A DNA stretch of 64,000 bases from Neoasaia chiangmaiensis (GTDB lineage: Bacteria > Pseudomonadota > Alphaproteobacteria > Acetobacterales > Acetobacteraceae), in assembly GCF_002005465.1 (NCBI RefSeq), contig NZ_CP014691.1, positions 744,001 through 808,000 on the forward strand, in the 5' to 3' direction. The translations under genes were made by a program, and so were the position numbers. Position 1 is the stretch's first letter. Each line of letters starts with the position of its first letter. This document shows positions 1 to 8,826 of the stretch, in pieces. The notes beneath the pieces were generated by a model, which saw only the letters and a program-made list of their open reading frames with translations, ran no database searches and had not been told where the DNA came from.

Positions 1-110
1 AAAACCTCGACGCGGTAGCCGGTCGCCGGATGAGGCAATGTCACGGCATGACCGGCACTGGCCAATGCCCCGCCGAGAACCGCAGTCAACATGCAGGACA
101 GGCGTTTCAC
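1..110 (-). CDS. Start of a secreted protein (partial, runs off the window)
   Basis: A GTG start overlaps the stop of the DUF1810 gene in a GTGA arrangement. It opens a reading frame that stays open to the window edge, about 36 codons. The first 22 residues read as a signal peptide: K-R near the start, a hydrophobic core (MLTAVLGGALAS) and an A-G-H-A type cleavage site. Too little remains to name a family. It appears to be the fourth gene of the hemC-hemD-DUF1810 unit. The signal peptide and overlap are seen; translation from GTG is inferred. Confidence 0.55.
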   Translation of the reverse strand, partial: MKRLSCMLTAVLGGALASAGHAVTLPHPATGYRVEV

Positions 111-547
111 GCATCGTCTCCATCGGTATCCAGCAATTTACGGGTCAATGGATCGTCCTCGCCGCCGAAGAAAGCCGCAAGCGCGCGTTCGAACACCGCC
201 TCATCGGGTACAGCCGCTCGAAAAAGCGTCATGCAGGACCGGAATTTCAGATCGTCCGGCGTCCCGAATATCGCGGTAATGCTCTTCTTTTCATGCTGCA
301 CCACCAGCGCCGTGTCGTCGCGCAATCTGCCGCCCAGAACCGGATGCGCTGCATAGGCCCGGGCTTCCGCCAGGGATGCGATCCCGTAGCGACGCGCCAT
401 CTCACTACGCCCCAATTCGCGCAGTTGCGGAAAAACGAACCACATCCAGTGACTGGTCTTGTGCCCGGCAGCCAGTTCGCGCCGAACCGCCGTCATCACC
501 GGTTGCTGGGCGTCGAGGAAACGATGAAGGTCGAATGATTCACTCAT
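107..547 (-). CDS. DUF1810 family protein
   Basis: 146 residues starting MSESFDLHRFLDAQ. It carries the DUF1810 hallmark SHWMWFVFPQL, followed by a region on alanine-rich helices and the conserved C-terminal segment with KFRSCMTLF. This family is small, cytoplasmic and of unknown biochemistry; E. coli YbbP-like names do not apply. The ATG overlaps the last 8 nt of hemD (ATGAGTGA), so it is probably translationally coupled. A longer upstream reading frame exists, but it is hemD shadow and lacks family similarity. Family call is firm, function unknown. Confidence 0.85.
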   Translation of the reverse strand: MSESFDLHRFLDAQQPVMTAVRRELAAGHKTSHWMWFVFPQLRELGRSEMARRYGIASLAEARAYAAHPVLGGRLRDDTALVVQHEKKSITAIFGTPDDLKFRSCMTLFRAAVPDEAVFERALAAFFGGEDDPLTRKLLDTDGDDA

Positions 548-1304
548 GGTCGCGGCTTTCGCTCCGGGGGTTCCTTCCCAGAACGTCCAGCAGCGCAGCC
601 TGTTCCGGGCGAGCGGCAACCTCCAGCCGCGACCATCCCGCAGCACGGAGCGGCACAGCAACCTGCTCCGACAAGGCGATGGCGCGTATCGGCGATCGAG
701 CAGATTCCGGAAGTTTCGACACGCAGCGAAGAAACGCAACCGCCGTCGCTGCCGAGAAAAGCAGGACGGCATCCACCGTGCCAGTGGCTAGTTCTCGCGC
801 AGCCGGGGATGGCAGTTTCGTCGCCGCCTGCGCCCTGTAAACCACCCGCCGCGTGACGCGCCAACCCTGTTGTCGCGCACCCTGCGCCAGGACCGCCCCC
901 TGCCTCCTGGCAATCGGCAATAAAACGCGCGATCCACCGCCTGTCGGAGAGCCTAAGAGTGTCAGAAGTGCTGCAGCGTCGCCATCAGCCGAGCGCACGC
1001 ATTGAAACCCGGCCTCTCGGGCACGCTGCGCCGTTGCCGCGCCAACCGTCAGAAGGGAGGCATCGAAAGGCACGACACCGACAAGCGACGGCACCGCCTG
1101 CCCGCTACCGAGTAGAACATGGTCGAAGCCATGGGCATCCAGACGCAGCGGGCAATGACGGATCAGCAGCATCGGCGCCGCAATCGGCCGCCAGCCCAGC
1201 GACTCGACCCGTGGCAGTGTCGCCGAAAGCCCCGGCTCCGGACGCGTCACCAGAACCGCGTCTCTTACAGGCCCTGACGACCGGCCATTCGGGCCGCGCG
1301 TCAA
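540..1304 (-). CDS. hemD: Uroporphyrinogen-III synthase
   Basis: 254 residues. It cyclises hydroxymethylbilane to uroporphyrinogen III in cytoplasmic tetrapyrrole synthesis. HemD is poorly conserved, but the N-terminal LVTRPEPG motif, the two-domain alternating alpha/beta pattern and the position directly after hemC support the call. It starts with TTG, overlapping the hemC stop as TTGA; no ATG or GTG lies between this codon and the conserved LVTRPEPG. A GAGGA sequence sits immediately before TTG, too close to be a normal ribosome binding site, which suggests coupling to hemC translation. Confidence 0.85.
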   Translation of the reverse strand: MTRGPNGRSSGPVRDAVLVTRPEPGLSATLPRVESLGWRPIAAPMLLIRHCPLRLDAHGFDHVLLGSGQAVPSLVGVVPFDASLLTVGAATAQRAREAGFQCVRSADGDAAALLTLLGSPTGGGSRVLLPIARRQGAVLAQGARQQGWRVTRRVVYRAQAATKLPSPAARELATGTVDAVLLFSAATAVAFLRCVSKLPESARSPIRAIALSEQVAVPLRAAGWSRLEVAARPEQAALLDVLGRNPRSESRDHE

Positions 1305-2404
1305 TCCTCGAAGATATCGGCCGGTGAGTCCTTGCGCAGCGACGCACCGAGTTCCTGCCCCAGACGCAGCGCGTCACCCGGCGCACCGACCAGTTCACGC
1401 TTCAGGAAGAAGGACCCGTCCTCCCGCGCCACCAGCCCCGTCAGAACCAGATCGTATCCGCTGAGCGCACCATGACCGGTCCGACCGCCGGGTTTCGCGA
1501 CAAGCCGCGCGTAGCCGCCGATCGGCGTGCGACAGGAACCATCCAGAACGGCAAGAAGCGCCCGTTCGGCCGTCGCCACCGCGCGGGCTTCCGGATCCTC
1601 GATCGCGGAAAGCAGGTCGAGAAGCTCCACATCCGCTGAGCGCGCCGTCACACCGACGATCCCCTGTCCCGCCGCCGGAATCATCTCCGAAGGATCGAGC
1701 ACGACATCGGCGCGGTCCTCCATGCCCAGACGCCGCAATCCGGCGAGAGCCAGCATGGTCGCATCGCACGCGCCGCCCGACAGCTTGTCGAGACGCGTCT
1801 GCACATTGCCCCGCAACAGACAGAACCGCAGATCGGGCCGACGATGCAGCAATTGTGCCTGCCGGCGGACGGACGCGCAGCCGATCAAGGCATTCGGCGG
1901 CAGAACATCCAGCGGGTCGGCCCCCTCCCGCACGGCGGCACGCAGACGCGGATGCAGAAGCAGAACGTCGCGCGCATCCTCCCGCTTCAATGTGCAGGCG
2001 AGTTCGAGCCCGTCCGGCAGATCCGTTTCGAGGTCCTTGAGACTATGCACCGCGAAGTCGATGCGCCCGGCGGCCAGCGCTTCGTGAATTTCCTTGGCGA
2101 ACAGTCCCTTGCCACCAATTTCGGCCAGAAGCCGCGACTGGACCTGATCGCCCGTCGTGCTGATCTGGTGCTCCTGGAATGCGCCCATGTCACGCAGGAC
2201 CGGACAGAAACGCGTCAGGCGCGTCAGGAAGGCACGCGTCTGCACCAATGCAAGCGGCGAACCGCGCGTCCCGACACGCAACGGCAGCGTCCGACGATGC
2301 GACGGGGGGTGGCTGGCGGCCTGCCGGCGCATCGCTTCTGCCGCGACGCGTTGCAGGGAATTGACGACGGTGCCCTCGGCCCCGTTCGACGACATGGCGT
2401 TCAT
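1301..2404 (-). CDS. hemC: Hydroxymethylbilane synthase (porphobilinogen deaminase)
   Basis: Polymerises four porphobilinogens to hydroxymethylbilane. Visible motifs are RVGTRGSPLAL near the N-terminus, GGKGLFAKEIHEAL, HSLKDLETDLPDG, and the dipyrromethane-cofactor region with Cys in DGSCRTPIGGYA. From the chosen ATG it is 367 residues, longer than the usual ~310 because about 43 residues precede RVGTRGS. Other in-frame starts are GTG 2455, ATG 2446, ATG 2395 and ATG 2332; none has a strong Shine-Dalgarno, so the start is uncertain. It is divergent from tsaD, an arrangement common in Alphaproteobacteria, and is the first gene of a hem operon. Confidence 0.93.
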   Translation of the reverse strand: MNAMSSNGAEGTVVNSLQRVAAEAMRRQAASHPPSHRRTLPLRVGTRGSPLALVQTRAFLTRLTRFCPVLRDMGAFQEHQISTTGDQVQSRLLAEIGGKGLFAKEIHEALAAGRIDFAVHSLKDLETDLPDGLELACTLKREDARDVLLLHPRLRAAVREGADPLDVLPPNALIGCASVRRQAQLLHRRPDLRFCLLRGNVQTRLDKLSGGACDATMLALAGLRRLGMEDRADVVLDPSEMIPAAGQGIVGVTARSADVELLDLLSAIEDPEARAVATAERALLAVLDGSCRTPIGGYARLVAKPGGRTGHGALSGYDLVLTGLVAREDGSFFLKRELVGAPGDALRLGQELGASLRKDSPADIFED

Positions 2405-2484
2405 GGACGTCTTACGTAATCCAGTCGGAAGGACATGAAAAGACATCTCTCGCACGTGGCGACGGAGGGCGATATAGAATAGTC

Positions 2485-3564
2485 ATGCCTGTAATCAACG
2501 GCCCGCTTCTGGCCATCGAATCTTCCTGCGACGACACCGCCTGCGCCATCCTCTCGCCCAAAGGCGACATTCTGGCCGAACGCGTGCTGTCCCAGACCGG
2601 TCATGCCGCACTCGGCGGCGTCGTGCCCGAGATCGCGGCACGCGCCCATCTCGCGGCCCTGCCGTCCCTGATGGACGATACGCTGACCGATGCGGGACTG
2701 ACGCTCGACGATATTGCCGCCTATGCCGCAAGCACCGGGCCCGGCCTCATCGGCGGCCTGATCGTCGGCAGCACCTTCGCGAAAGGCATCGCCATCGCAC
2801 GCGACAAGCCGTTCATCGCCGTCAATCATATCGAGGCACACGCGCTTACGGCCCGTCTCCCCGCATTGTCGGGAGAGACGCCAGCCTTTCCCTATCTTCT
2901 GCTGCTCGTTTCCGGCGGGCACTGTCAGTGCGTCGCCGTGCGCGGTATCGGCCACTACGAAAAGCTCGGCGGCACGATCGACGATGCCGCCGGGGAAGCC
3001 TTCGACAAGGTGGCAAAACTGCTCGGACTTGGCTGGCCCGGTGGCCCGGCACTGGAGAAGCTTGCCCGGAAGGGAAATCCGAGCGCGGTCACCCTGCCCC
3101 GACCGCTGCTTGGTCGCCCGGGCTGCGACTTCTCCTTCTCGGGACTGAAAACTGCCGTCGCGCGCCATATCGCCCCCTACGGTCAGGCCGCCCTGCCGCT
3201 TCAGGTCGCCGCCGACATCGCCGCCAGCTTCCAGCGATGCGTGGCCGATATCATGGCCGATCGCGCGGAGAATGCTTACACGGCAATACCGGATGCCACG
3301 GCGCTCGTGGTGGCGGGCGGCGTTGCGGCCAATACCGAACTCCGTACACGGCTCGAAGCCGTCGCAGAACGCCACGCTCTGCGCTTCATCGCCCCGCCAT
3401 TGCGCCTGTGCACCGATAACGCCGTGATGGTCGGATGGGCGGCGCTCGAGACGCTCAGCGCCCGGCACGATGCCGGTTACGGCCCGTCCGACGACGTTCC
3501 CGTCGCCCCGCGCCCTCGCTGGCCGCTGACGGAAATACAGCCGCCGGGGCCGGTTCAGCCATGA
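2485..3564 (+). CDS. tsaD: tRNA N6-adenosine threonylcarbamoyltransferase TsaD
   Basis: 359 residues, Kae1/TsaD family of the ASKHA fold. It transfers threonylcarbamoyl to A37 of ANN-decoding tRNAs, working with TsaB, TsaC and TsaE (not in this window). Seen motifs are AIESSCDDTACA at the N-terminus, the metal-binding NHIEAHA, VSGGHCQC, DDAAGEAFDKVAKLLGL, and VAGGVAANTELR near the C-terminus. Length is normal for the family (~340). It starts 30 bp from the longest possible hemC start, so the divergent promoters must be very compact or lie inside the N-terminal hemC frame. It overlaps rlmJ by ATGA. Confidence 0.96.
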   Translation: MPVINGPLLAIESSCDDTACAILSPKGDILAERVLSQTGHAALGGVVPEIAARAHLAALPSLMDDTLTDAGLTLDDIAAYAASTGPGLIGGLIVGSTFAKGIAIARDKPFIAVNHIEAHALTARLPALSGETPAFPYLLLLVSGGHCQCVAVRGIGHYEKLGGTIDDAAGEAFDKVAKLLGLGWPGGPALEKLARKGNPSAVTLPRPLLGRPGCDFSFSGLKTAVARHIAPYGQAALPLQVAADIAASFQRCVADIMADRAENAYTAIPDATALVVAGGVAANTELRTRLEAVAERHALRFIAPPLRLCTDNAVMVGWAALETLSARHDAGYGPSDDVPVAPRPRWPLTEIQPPGPVQP

Positions 3565-4388
3565 ACTACCGACACGCCTATCACGCCGGCAACTTCGCGG
3601 ACGTGATGAAACATGTCCTGCTGCTCGAACTCATGTCATCCCTGCAACGCAAGGAAGGCGGCGCCTGCGTCATCGACACGCATGCCGGCTGCGGCGAATA
3701 CGACCTGCGTGCCGAGGAGGCGGAGAAAACCCAAGAATGGCGTCAGGGTCTCGGGCGCGTTCTTGAACAGCCCGACGCGGTCCTGCAATCATATATCGAT
3801 CGCGTCACGGCACTTGGCGCGCCCGCGCGTTATCCGGGCTCGCCAAGGCTGATTGCCTCCATGCTGCGGCCGCAGGATCGCCTGATCGCCTGCGAACTCC
3901 ACACCGACGACGCACAGATCCTGCGACGGCTTTTTCATCGGGATGACCGTGTCGCCGTTCATCATCGGGACGGATACGCATCACTACGTGCCTTCCTGCC
4001 GCCAAGGCCACAGAAACGCGGGCTTGTGCTGATCGACCCACCTTTCGAACAACCCGACGAATTCGCGCGCCTTGCTGATGCCATCGCCGAGATCCGGACA
4101 CGCTTTCCTTCCGGTATCGTCGCGGCCTGGTATCCGATCAAGCATCGCACGCCGGTGCGCGCCTTCCACGACGATCTGAAAGCACGTGGCGTCCGCTCGC
4201 TGCTCGCCTGCGAACTCACGCTCCGTCCACCTCTCGATCCCACCCGACTGAACGGCAGCGGGCTGCTGATCGCCAACCCGCCCTTCGGCTTCGATAACCG
4301 TGCCAGGGAGCTTCTTGCCGTACTCGCGCGCATCCTGGACATCGAAGGCCAGACCACCGCGCAGGTCGAATGGCTGGTGGGAGAATAA
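3561..4388 (+). CDS. rlmJ: 23S rRNA (adenine2030-N6)-methyltransferase RlmJ
   Basis: 275 residues starting MNYRHAYHAGNFADVMKH, the diagnostic RlmJ N-terminus. It methylates A2030 of 23S rRNA with S-adenosylmethionine. The DPPFEQ motif is the amino-methyltransferase (DPPY-type) catalytic motif, and DTHAGCGEYDL is the SAM-binding loop. The ATG overlaps the tsaD stop in ATGA, so the two are likely translated together. A longer frame upstream is tsaD shadow. gpsA follows after 1 nt. Confidence 0.93.
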   Translation: MNYRHAYHAGNFADVMKHVLLLELMSSLQRKEGGACVIDTHAGCGEYDLRAEEAEKTQEWRQGLGRVLEQPDAVLQSYIDRVTALGAPARYPGSPRLIASMLRPQDRLIACELHTDDAQILRRLFHRDDRVAVHHRDGYASLRAFLPPRPQKRGLVLIDPPFEQPDEFARLADAIAEIRTRFPSGIVAAWYPIKHRTPVRAFHDDLKARGVRSLLACELTLRPPLDPTRLNGSGLLIANPPFGFDNRARELLAVLARILDIEGQTTAQVEWLVGE

Positions 4389-4389
4389 C

Positions 4390-5349
4390 ATGACCGTTCC
4401 GACCATCGCCGTGATCGGCGCAGGCGCGTGGGGCACGGCCCTGGCATGCGCACAGGCGCAGGCCGGCGCCAACGTAATATTATGGATGCGCAATCCCGTG
4501 CCACCCGACGTTCGTCGTCTTCCGCGCCTGCCGGACGTCGAACTGCCGGGTAACATCACGGTCACCGGCGACCTGCCGACAAACGCGGATCTCACGCTGA
4601 TTGCCGTGCCGCTCCAGACGTTGCGATCCGTCGCAACGCGCCTGAGCGGCACATCACCGCTCGTCGTCTGCTGCAAGGGGGTTGAGACCGGCACGGGTGA
4701 TCTGCCACTCGATATCCTCACGGAAATTCTGCCGGATCGTCCACGCGGCGTTTTCTCCGGCCCGAACTTCGCCATCGAAGTCGCACGCGGCCTGCCCGCT
4801 GCCGCCACGATCGCGGCCGAGACGCTGGACGCGGCACAACAATACGCCAGCCTTCTTTCAACCCCCACCCTGCGCCTCTACGCGAGCGACGATCCGCTTG
4901 GCGTCCAGATCGCAGGCGCCGCGAAGAACGTGATCGCCATCGGCGCAGGCATCGCCATCGGCGCGGGCCTGGGCGAGAACGCACGTGCCGCCCTGATTAC
5001 CCGCGCGATTGTCGAGATCGGTCGTCTCTCCGCTGCCATGGGCGGACGGGCCGCCACGATATCGGGCCTGAGCGGCCTGGGTGACCTCATTTTAACGTGC
5101 ACGGGGCGCGGTTCGCGGAACTACAGCCTTGGTCTGGCTTTAGGAGAGGGTGAGCGCCTCGAAGATATCCTTAGTCACCGCAGCACGGTGGCGGAAGGTG
5201 TCGCCACGGCGCCGGCACTTCTGGCACTGGCCAGACGATACGGCGTGACAATGCCGATCGTCGAAACGGTGACAGCTCTCCTGGCAGGACGGTTCGACCC
5301 GTCCACCGCCCGCAACCTTCTGCTGGACCGCCCGCCAGCCACTGAATGA
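4390..5349 (+). CDS. gpsA: NAD(P)H-dependent glycerol-3-phosphate dehydrogenase
   Basis: 319 residues. It reduces dihydroxyacetone phosphate to sn-glycerol 3-phosphate, the backbone for phospholipid synthesis (compare plsC, psd and pssA in this window). The Rossmann motif is GAGAWGTALA at about residues 9-18. The substrate and catalytic region is GAAKNVIAIGAGI, with the conserved Lys, and later GLSGLGDLILTCTGRGSRNY. Length matches the family. The start follows rlmJ by one base and keeps the Rossmann strand near the N-terminus. Confidence 0.96.
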   Translation: MTVPTIAVIGAGAWGTALACAQAQAGANVILWMRNPVPPDVRRLPRLPDVELPGNITVTGDLPTNADLTLIAVPLQTLRSVATRLSGTSPLVVCCKGVETGTGDLPLDILTEILPDRPRGVFSGPNFAIEVARGLPAAATIAAETLDAAQQYASLLSTPTLRLYASDDPLGVQIAGAAKNVIAIGAGIAIGAGLGENARAALITRAIVEIGRLSAAMGGRAATISGLSGLGDLILTCTGRGSRNYSLGLALGEGERLEDILSHRSTVAEGVATAPALLALARRYGVTMPIVETVTALLAGRFDPSTARNLLLDRPPATE

Positions 5350-5386
5350 CCCCCCCCATCAGCGTTAAGGGAAAGCCTGCTCTCTC

Positions 5387-6148
5387 ATGTGGATGCGCAA
5401 CGAAAAAATGCGCCGTTTTATCGGCGGCAACAAACTGGCCCGCGCCCTGACGTTCGGTATTCAAAACAAGCTCCAGCTAAGACTGCTTTCCGGTCATAAG
5501 CACGCGGAAACGCTCGTGCGTCTGCGAAAAGCAGCGCAGCAGTCGCCATCCCTGTTGAGTGCGGATGAAGCGTTCATGCTTCACGAAATCGCCCATGCGC
5601 AGGCCGCCCTGCCCGGCGCCCTGGCCGAATTCGGCGTCTATCGCGGTGCGTCGGCATCCCTCCTCTGCGCCGTCAAGGGAGAGCGGCCGCTCCATCTCTT
5701 CGATACTTTCGCCGGCCTGCCGGACCCGACCGACCGGGAAGAGCATGTCTTCAAATCCGGCCAGTTCACCGGTACGCTGCCAGCGGTGCGCGCATTGCTC
5801 GTGGGCTATCGCAACGTGCATTTTCATCCCGGCATGTTCCCCGCCTCCACGGCGGGGCTGGAGGAACTGCGCTTCAGCTTCGTGCATCTGGACGTTGATC
5901 TGCATGACGCGACGCTGGCCGGACTCGAATACTTCTATCCGCGCATGGTGCCGGGTGGCGTGATCCTGACGCACGACCATTCGATCATCGATGGCGTCGC
6001 CCGGGCCTTCACCACGTTCCTGCGCGACAAGCCCGAACGCGTCATCGAACTATCGACCACGCAGGCGATGATTATCCGCAGCGCCGCATCGGCGCAAATG
6101 CCGGCGACGATGGACGAGACCGCAAGCGCTACGGCGGAAGCGGCCTGA
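5387..6148 (+). CDS. TylF/MycF-type SAM-dependent O-methyltransferase
   Basis: 253 residues. The SAM-binding region includes LAEFGVYRGASASLL and LFDTFAGLPDP, typical of the TylF (macrocin O-methyltransferase) family. The metal/substrate region FVHLDVDLHDATLAGLEYFYPRM and GGVILTHDHS also fits. In this family the Asp cluster binds Mg2+ for sugar hydroxyl methylation, and many members sit in polysaccharide or glycan-decoration loci. No glycan cluster adjoins here, so the substrate is unknown. It follows gpsA by 37 bp and faces the DUF885 gene. ATG 5387 and ATG 5393 are both possible starts. Confidence 0.82.
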   Translation: MWMRNEKMRRFIGGNKLARALTFGIQNKLQLRLLSGHKHAETLVRLRKAAQQSPSLLSADEAFMLHEIAHAQAALPGALAEFGVYRGASASLLCAVKGERPLHLFDTFAGLPDPTDREEHVFKSGQFTGTLPAVRALLVGYRNVHFHPGMFPASTAGLEELRFSFVHLDVDLHDATLAGLEYFYPRMVPGGVILTHDHSIIDGVARAFTTFLRDKPERVIELSTTQAMIIRSAASAQMPATMDETASATAEAA

Positions 6149-6166
6149 AGCCGAAAGGCGGCGCAT

Positions 6167-7939
6167 TCAGTGCGCCGCCTTCTGCGCCGAAATCCAGTCC
6201 GCGACACGGGCTTTCAGCACCTGCATCGGCATGGCGCCTTCGTCGAGCACGACATCATGAAAGCGACGTTCATCGAAGCGGCTGCCAAGCGCTTTCTCGG
6301 CCTGATGACGCAACGACAGGATCGTCAGTTCACCGATCTTGTAGCCCAGCGCCTGTCCCGGCCATGAGATATAGCGGTCGACCTCGTTCTGGATGTTCTT
6401 GTCGGTCAGCGCCGTGTTATCGCGCAGGCAGGCCACGGCCTGATCGCGGCTCCAGCCTTTCCAGTGCAAGCCCACGTCGATCACCAGCCGACAGGCGCGC
6501 CACATCTCCATCGACAACATGCCGAAGCGATCATAGGGCGTCGGATACATCCCCATTTCCGCGACGAGCTGCTCCGAATACAGCGCCCAGCCCTCGACGA
6601 ACGCCGTCGTCTCGTAGTCCCGGCGGAAACCCGGCATGTCATTCATCTCCTGCGCCAGGGCGATCTGGATATGATGGCCCGGCACGCCTTCATGTGCCAC
6701 CAGAGACGGCAATTCATAGAGCGGCCGCTGGTCGAGATGAGAAGTGTTGATCATCAGGCCGCCCGCGATCCCCTGCGTCGGGCTGCCGGGATCGTATCGA
6801 CCGGTCGTATAGCCCTCCTCGATCGTGCGTGGCACTTCGCGCACTCCGTAGGTGAGCCTGGGCAGCTTGCCGATGACATGCGGCAACTGATCGTCAATCT
6901 CCTTGGCCAGACGGCTGGCCTTTTCCATCAGGGCCTCGCGCGTCGTGACATAGAAACGCGGATCGCGATGCAGTTGCGCGACGAAACCCTTGAAGCCGCC
7001 CCTGAAACCAGCCGCGGCCATCTCCCTGGCCATATCGCGATGAATCCGTGCAATCTCAGATTGCCCGAGGGCAAACACCTGGTCCGGCGTCATATCCGTC
7101 GTCGTCTCGCTTTTCACGCGATAGGCGTAATAAGCCCGACCGTCGGGAAGAGACGCCGCCCCGAGCGAATTTCGGCTGGCCGGCAGATATTCGTCGTGAA
7201 AGAAACGCGCCAGTGTCCGCTCGCTGGGCTTTATCCGCGTTTCGACAATGCGCAGCGCCTCGTCCCGAAGGGCCTGTTGCCGGGCGGGCGGCAAGGATGA
7301 CGACATGCCTGCGAACGGCGCCATCAACGCATTATCGGCCGCCGACCGATCCGCCGTCGCCTGCAACGTTTGCGCCGTATGCTCGGCAATCAGACGCGGC
7401 TGCACGAAACCCGTCTTGATGCCACGTCGCATATTGGCAATCTGCTGATCGTAATAGGCAGGCAATGCCTGCATGCGCGCCATCCAGTGGCGCGCGTCGG
7501 CTTCCGTGCGGATTGGCGTATTGTCCGCCGCGTAACCGGGTTCCTCGAAGAAACCCTCATCACTCGTGAAGGGCATGCGCGCTTCATCGAAACGTTGCCC
7601 CTCGATCGCCAGTTCGACACGCCATCGAATCAACGCGATGTTAAGCCGATCTTCTCCCTGCAGGGATACCGGGTCGAGCGCCTTGAGTCGATTATCGAAC
7701 GCCACGAACGCTTTATAGCGCGCGGCGTCGGCAGCGGGACTGTCATCCGGCCAGCGCTCGGAAGCCGCAATATCACCCCTCGCTGCCGCGGAGATCGGGT
7801 CCTGTTCACTGTTGAAAGCGTCGTAATCCGCAATCAGCCGTTGCGCCGGCGTGATCGATGCTGCCTGCGCCGCGCTAATGGAGAAGGTCGTTGACGCCAC
7901 GACAAACGCCGCGATGAGAGAAGACCCGCGGCTTCGCAT
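6167..7939 (-). CDS. DUF885 family secreted protein (putative metallopeptidase)
   Basis: 590 residues with an N-terminal signal peptide (MRSRGSSLIAAFVVASTTFS..., cleavage near AQA-AS), so periplasmic. The DUF885 signature is VAHEGVPGHHIQIALAQ, an HE-x4-HH type site that resembles zinc-peptidase motifs, and EGWALYSEQLVAEMG is the conserved downstream Glu-rich segment. The family is annotated as uncharacterised, with peptidase-like members. The start ATG overlaps the upstream methyltransferase stop as TGATG. A longer frame begins at GTG 8032, but it would overlap that gene and bury the signal peptide. Confidence 0.85.
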   Translation of the reverse strand: MRSRGSSLIAAFVVASTTFSISAAQAASITPAQRLIADYDAFNSEQDPISAAARGDIAASERWPDDSPAADAARYKAFVAFDNRLKALDPVSLQGEDRLNIALIRWRVELAIEGQRFDEARMPFTSDEGFFEEPGYAADNTPIRTEADARHWMARMQALPAYYDQQIANMRRGIKTGFVQPRLIAEHTAQTLQATADRSAADNALMAPFAGMSSSLPPARQQALRDEALRIVETRIKPSERTLARFFHDEYLPASRNSLGAASLPDGRAYYAYRVKSETTTDMTPDQVFALGQSEIARIHRDMAREMAAAGFRGGFKGFVAQLHRDPRFYVTTREALMEKASRLAKEIDDQLPHVIGKLPRLTYGVREVPRTIEEGYTTGRYDPGSPTQGIAGGLMINTSHLDQRPLYELPSLVAHEGVPGHHIQIALAQEMNDMPGFRRDYETTAFVEGWALYSEQLVAEMGMYPTPYDRFGMLSMEMWRACRLVIDVGLHWKGWSRDQAVACLRDNTALTDKNIQNEVDRYISWPGQALGYKIGELTILSLRHQAEKALGSRFDERRFHDVVLDEGAMPMQVLKARVADWISAQKAAH

Positions 7940-8823
7940 CAAAGGCCTTCCATGCGCTGTAGAACGATCATGACTTGTGGCAGCCGGACCGGATTGTCGA
8001 GGAACTCCACAAGGCGGAACAAATGCCCCCACTGTTTGACCACGTAATTACGCGGGATGATCGCCTCGCCATAATGCGCCTGCGGATGCGGCGGCCGCAC
8101 CGATGCGGCGTGCAGGAACTGTCCGGCCTCATAACGTGAATTGGCCAGCGCTTCATCGGTGAAGCTGTCGGCGCAGGCTTCGTACCAACCATGCTCAAGC
8201 TTCATGCCAGAGGCTCGGCGTGCCCGCATTTCCGCGCAAAAGGACAGAAAGCGACGGCTCTGCGTCGTGATGATCGCCAACCCACCCGGTTTCAGCAGGC
8301 GATGAAATTCCCTGATCCAGTGTCCGGCCAGAAATTCGTCCAGATGTGAGAAGACCGACCACGCGGTAATGAGATCGAAACTTCCCGCCCCCATGACCAG
8401 CGGCGGCACCAGATTGCAGGAGAGGAAATTCAACGCCGGGTTACAGCGCCGCGCCTCGATCAGGAAGCGGGAGGTCGAATCGACGCCGAACAGATTGTCC
8501 GGCCGGACATCCTTCATGAGCAGGCGCGTCATGCGCCCCCAGCCACAGCCGAAATCCAGCACCATGTTCTCAGGACGCAGCGGTCGTCCGGTATAGGCGC
8601 AATACGACTTGATCTCGCGATAGAAGACGTGCGCCTCATGCAACGAAACCTCGCCGCTATGGCCGTGAATCTCGCGTTGCAGATCTTCGGGGGGGAAATC
8701 CGGCATCCGCGCCCCGTCGATCTCCGGCACACGCAGGGACGATACAAGGATGTTCAGCCAGTCTTCGTCGCTACGGTCCCGGAACGTATCGAAAACGGCG
8801 GAAGCGCCGGGGGCCTGAAACAT
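7939..8823 (-). CDS. Class I SAM-dependent methyltransferase
   Basis: 294 residues. Motif I reads VLDFGCGWGRMTRLL, the acidic loop is FGVDSTSRFL, and post-motifs FDLITAWSVFSHL and HRLLKPGGLAIITTQS match the Methyltransf_11/25 fold. No substrate can be read from the sequence. It lies 3 nt after the YdcF-like gene and overlaps the DUF885 start by one base, so it belongs to a four-gene unit with OpuAC-like and YdcF-like genes. Confidence 0.85.
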   Translation of the reverse strand: MFQAPGASAVFDTFRDRSDEDWLNILVSSLRVPEIDGARMPDFPPEDLQREIHGHSGEVSLHEAHVFYREIKSYCAYTGRPLRPENMVLDFGCGWGRMTRLLMKDVRPDNLFGVDSTSRFLIEARRCNPALNFLSCNLVPPLVMGAGSFDLITAWSVFSHLDEFLAGHWIREFHRLLKPGGLAIITTQSRRFLSFCAEMRARRASGMKLEHGWYEACADSFTDEALANSRYEAGQFLHAASVRPPHPQAHYGEAIIPRNYVVKQWGHLFRLVEFLDNPVRLPQVMIVLQRMEGL

Positions 8824-8826
8824 CCA

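Noticed and set aside
2401-3468. 355-residue minus-strand frame opposite tsaD
   Set aside because: tsaD is complete on the plus strand; this frame only shows low-complexity shadow sequence.
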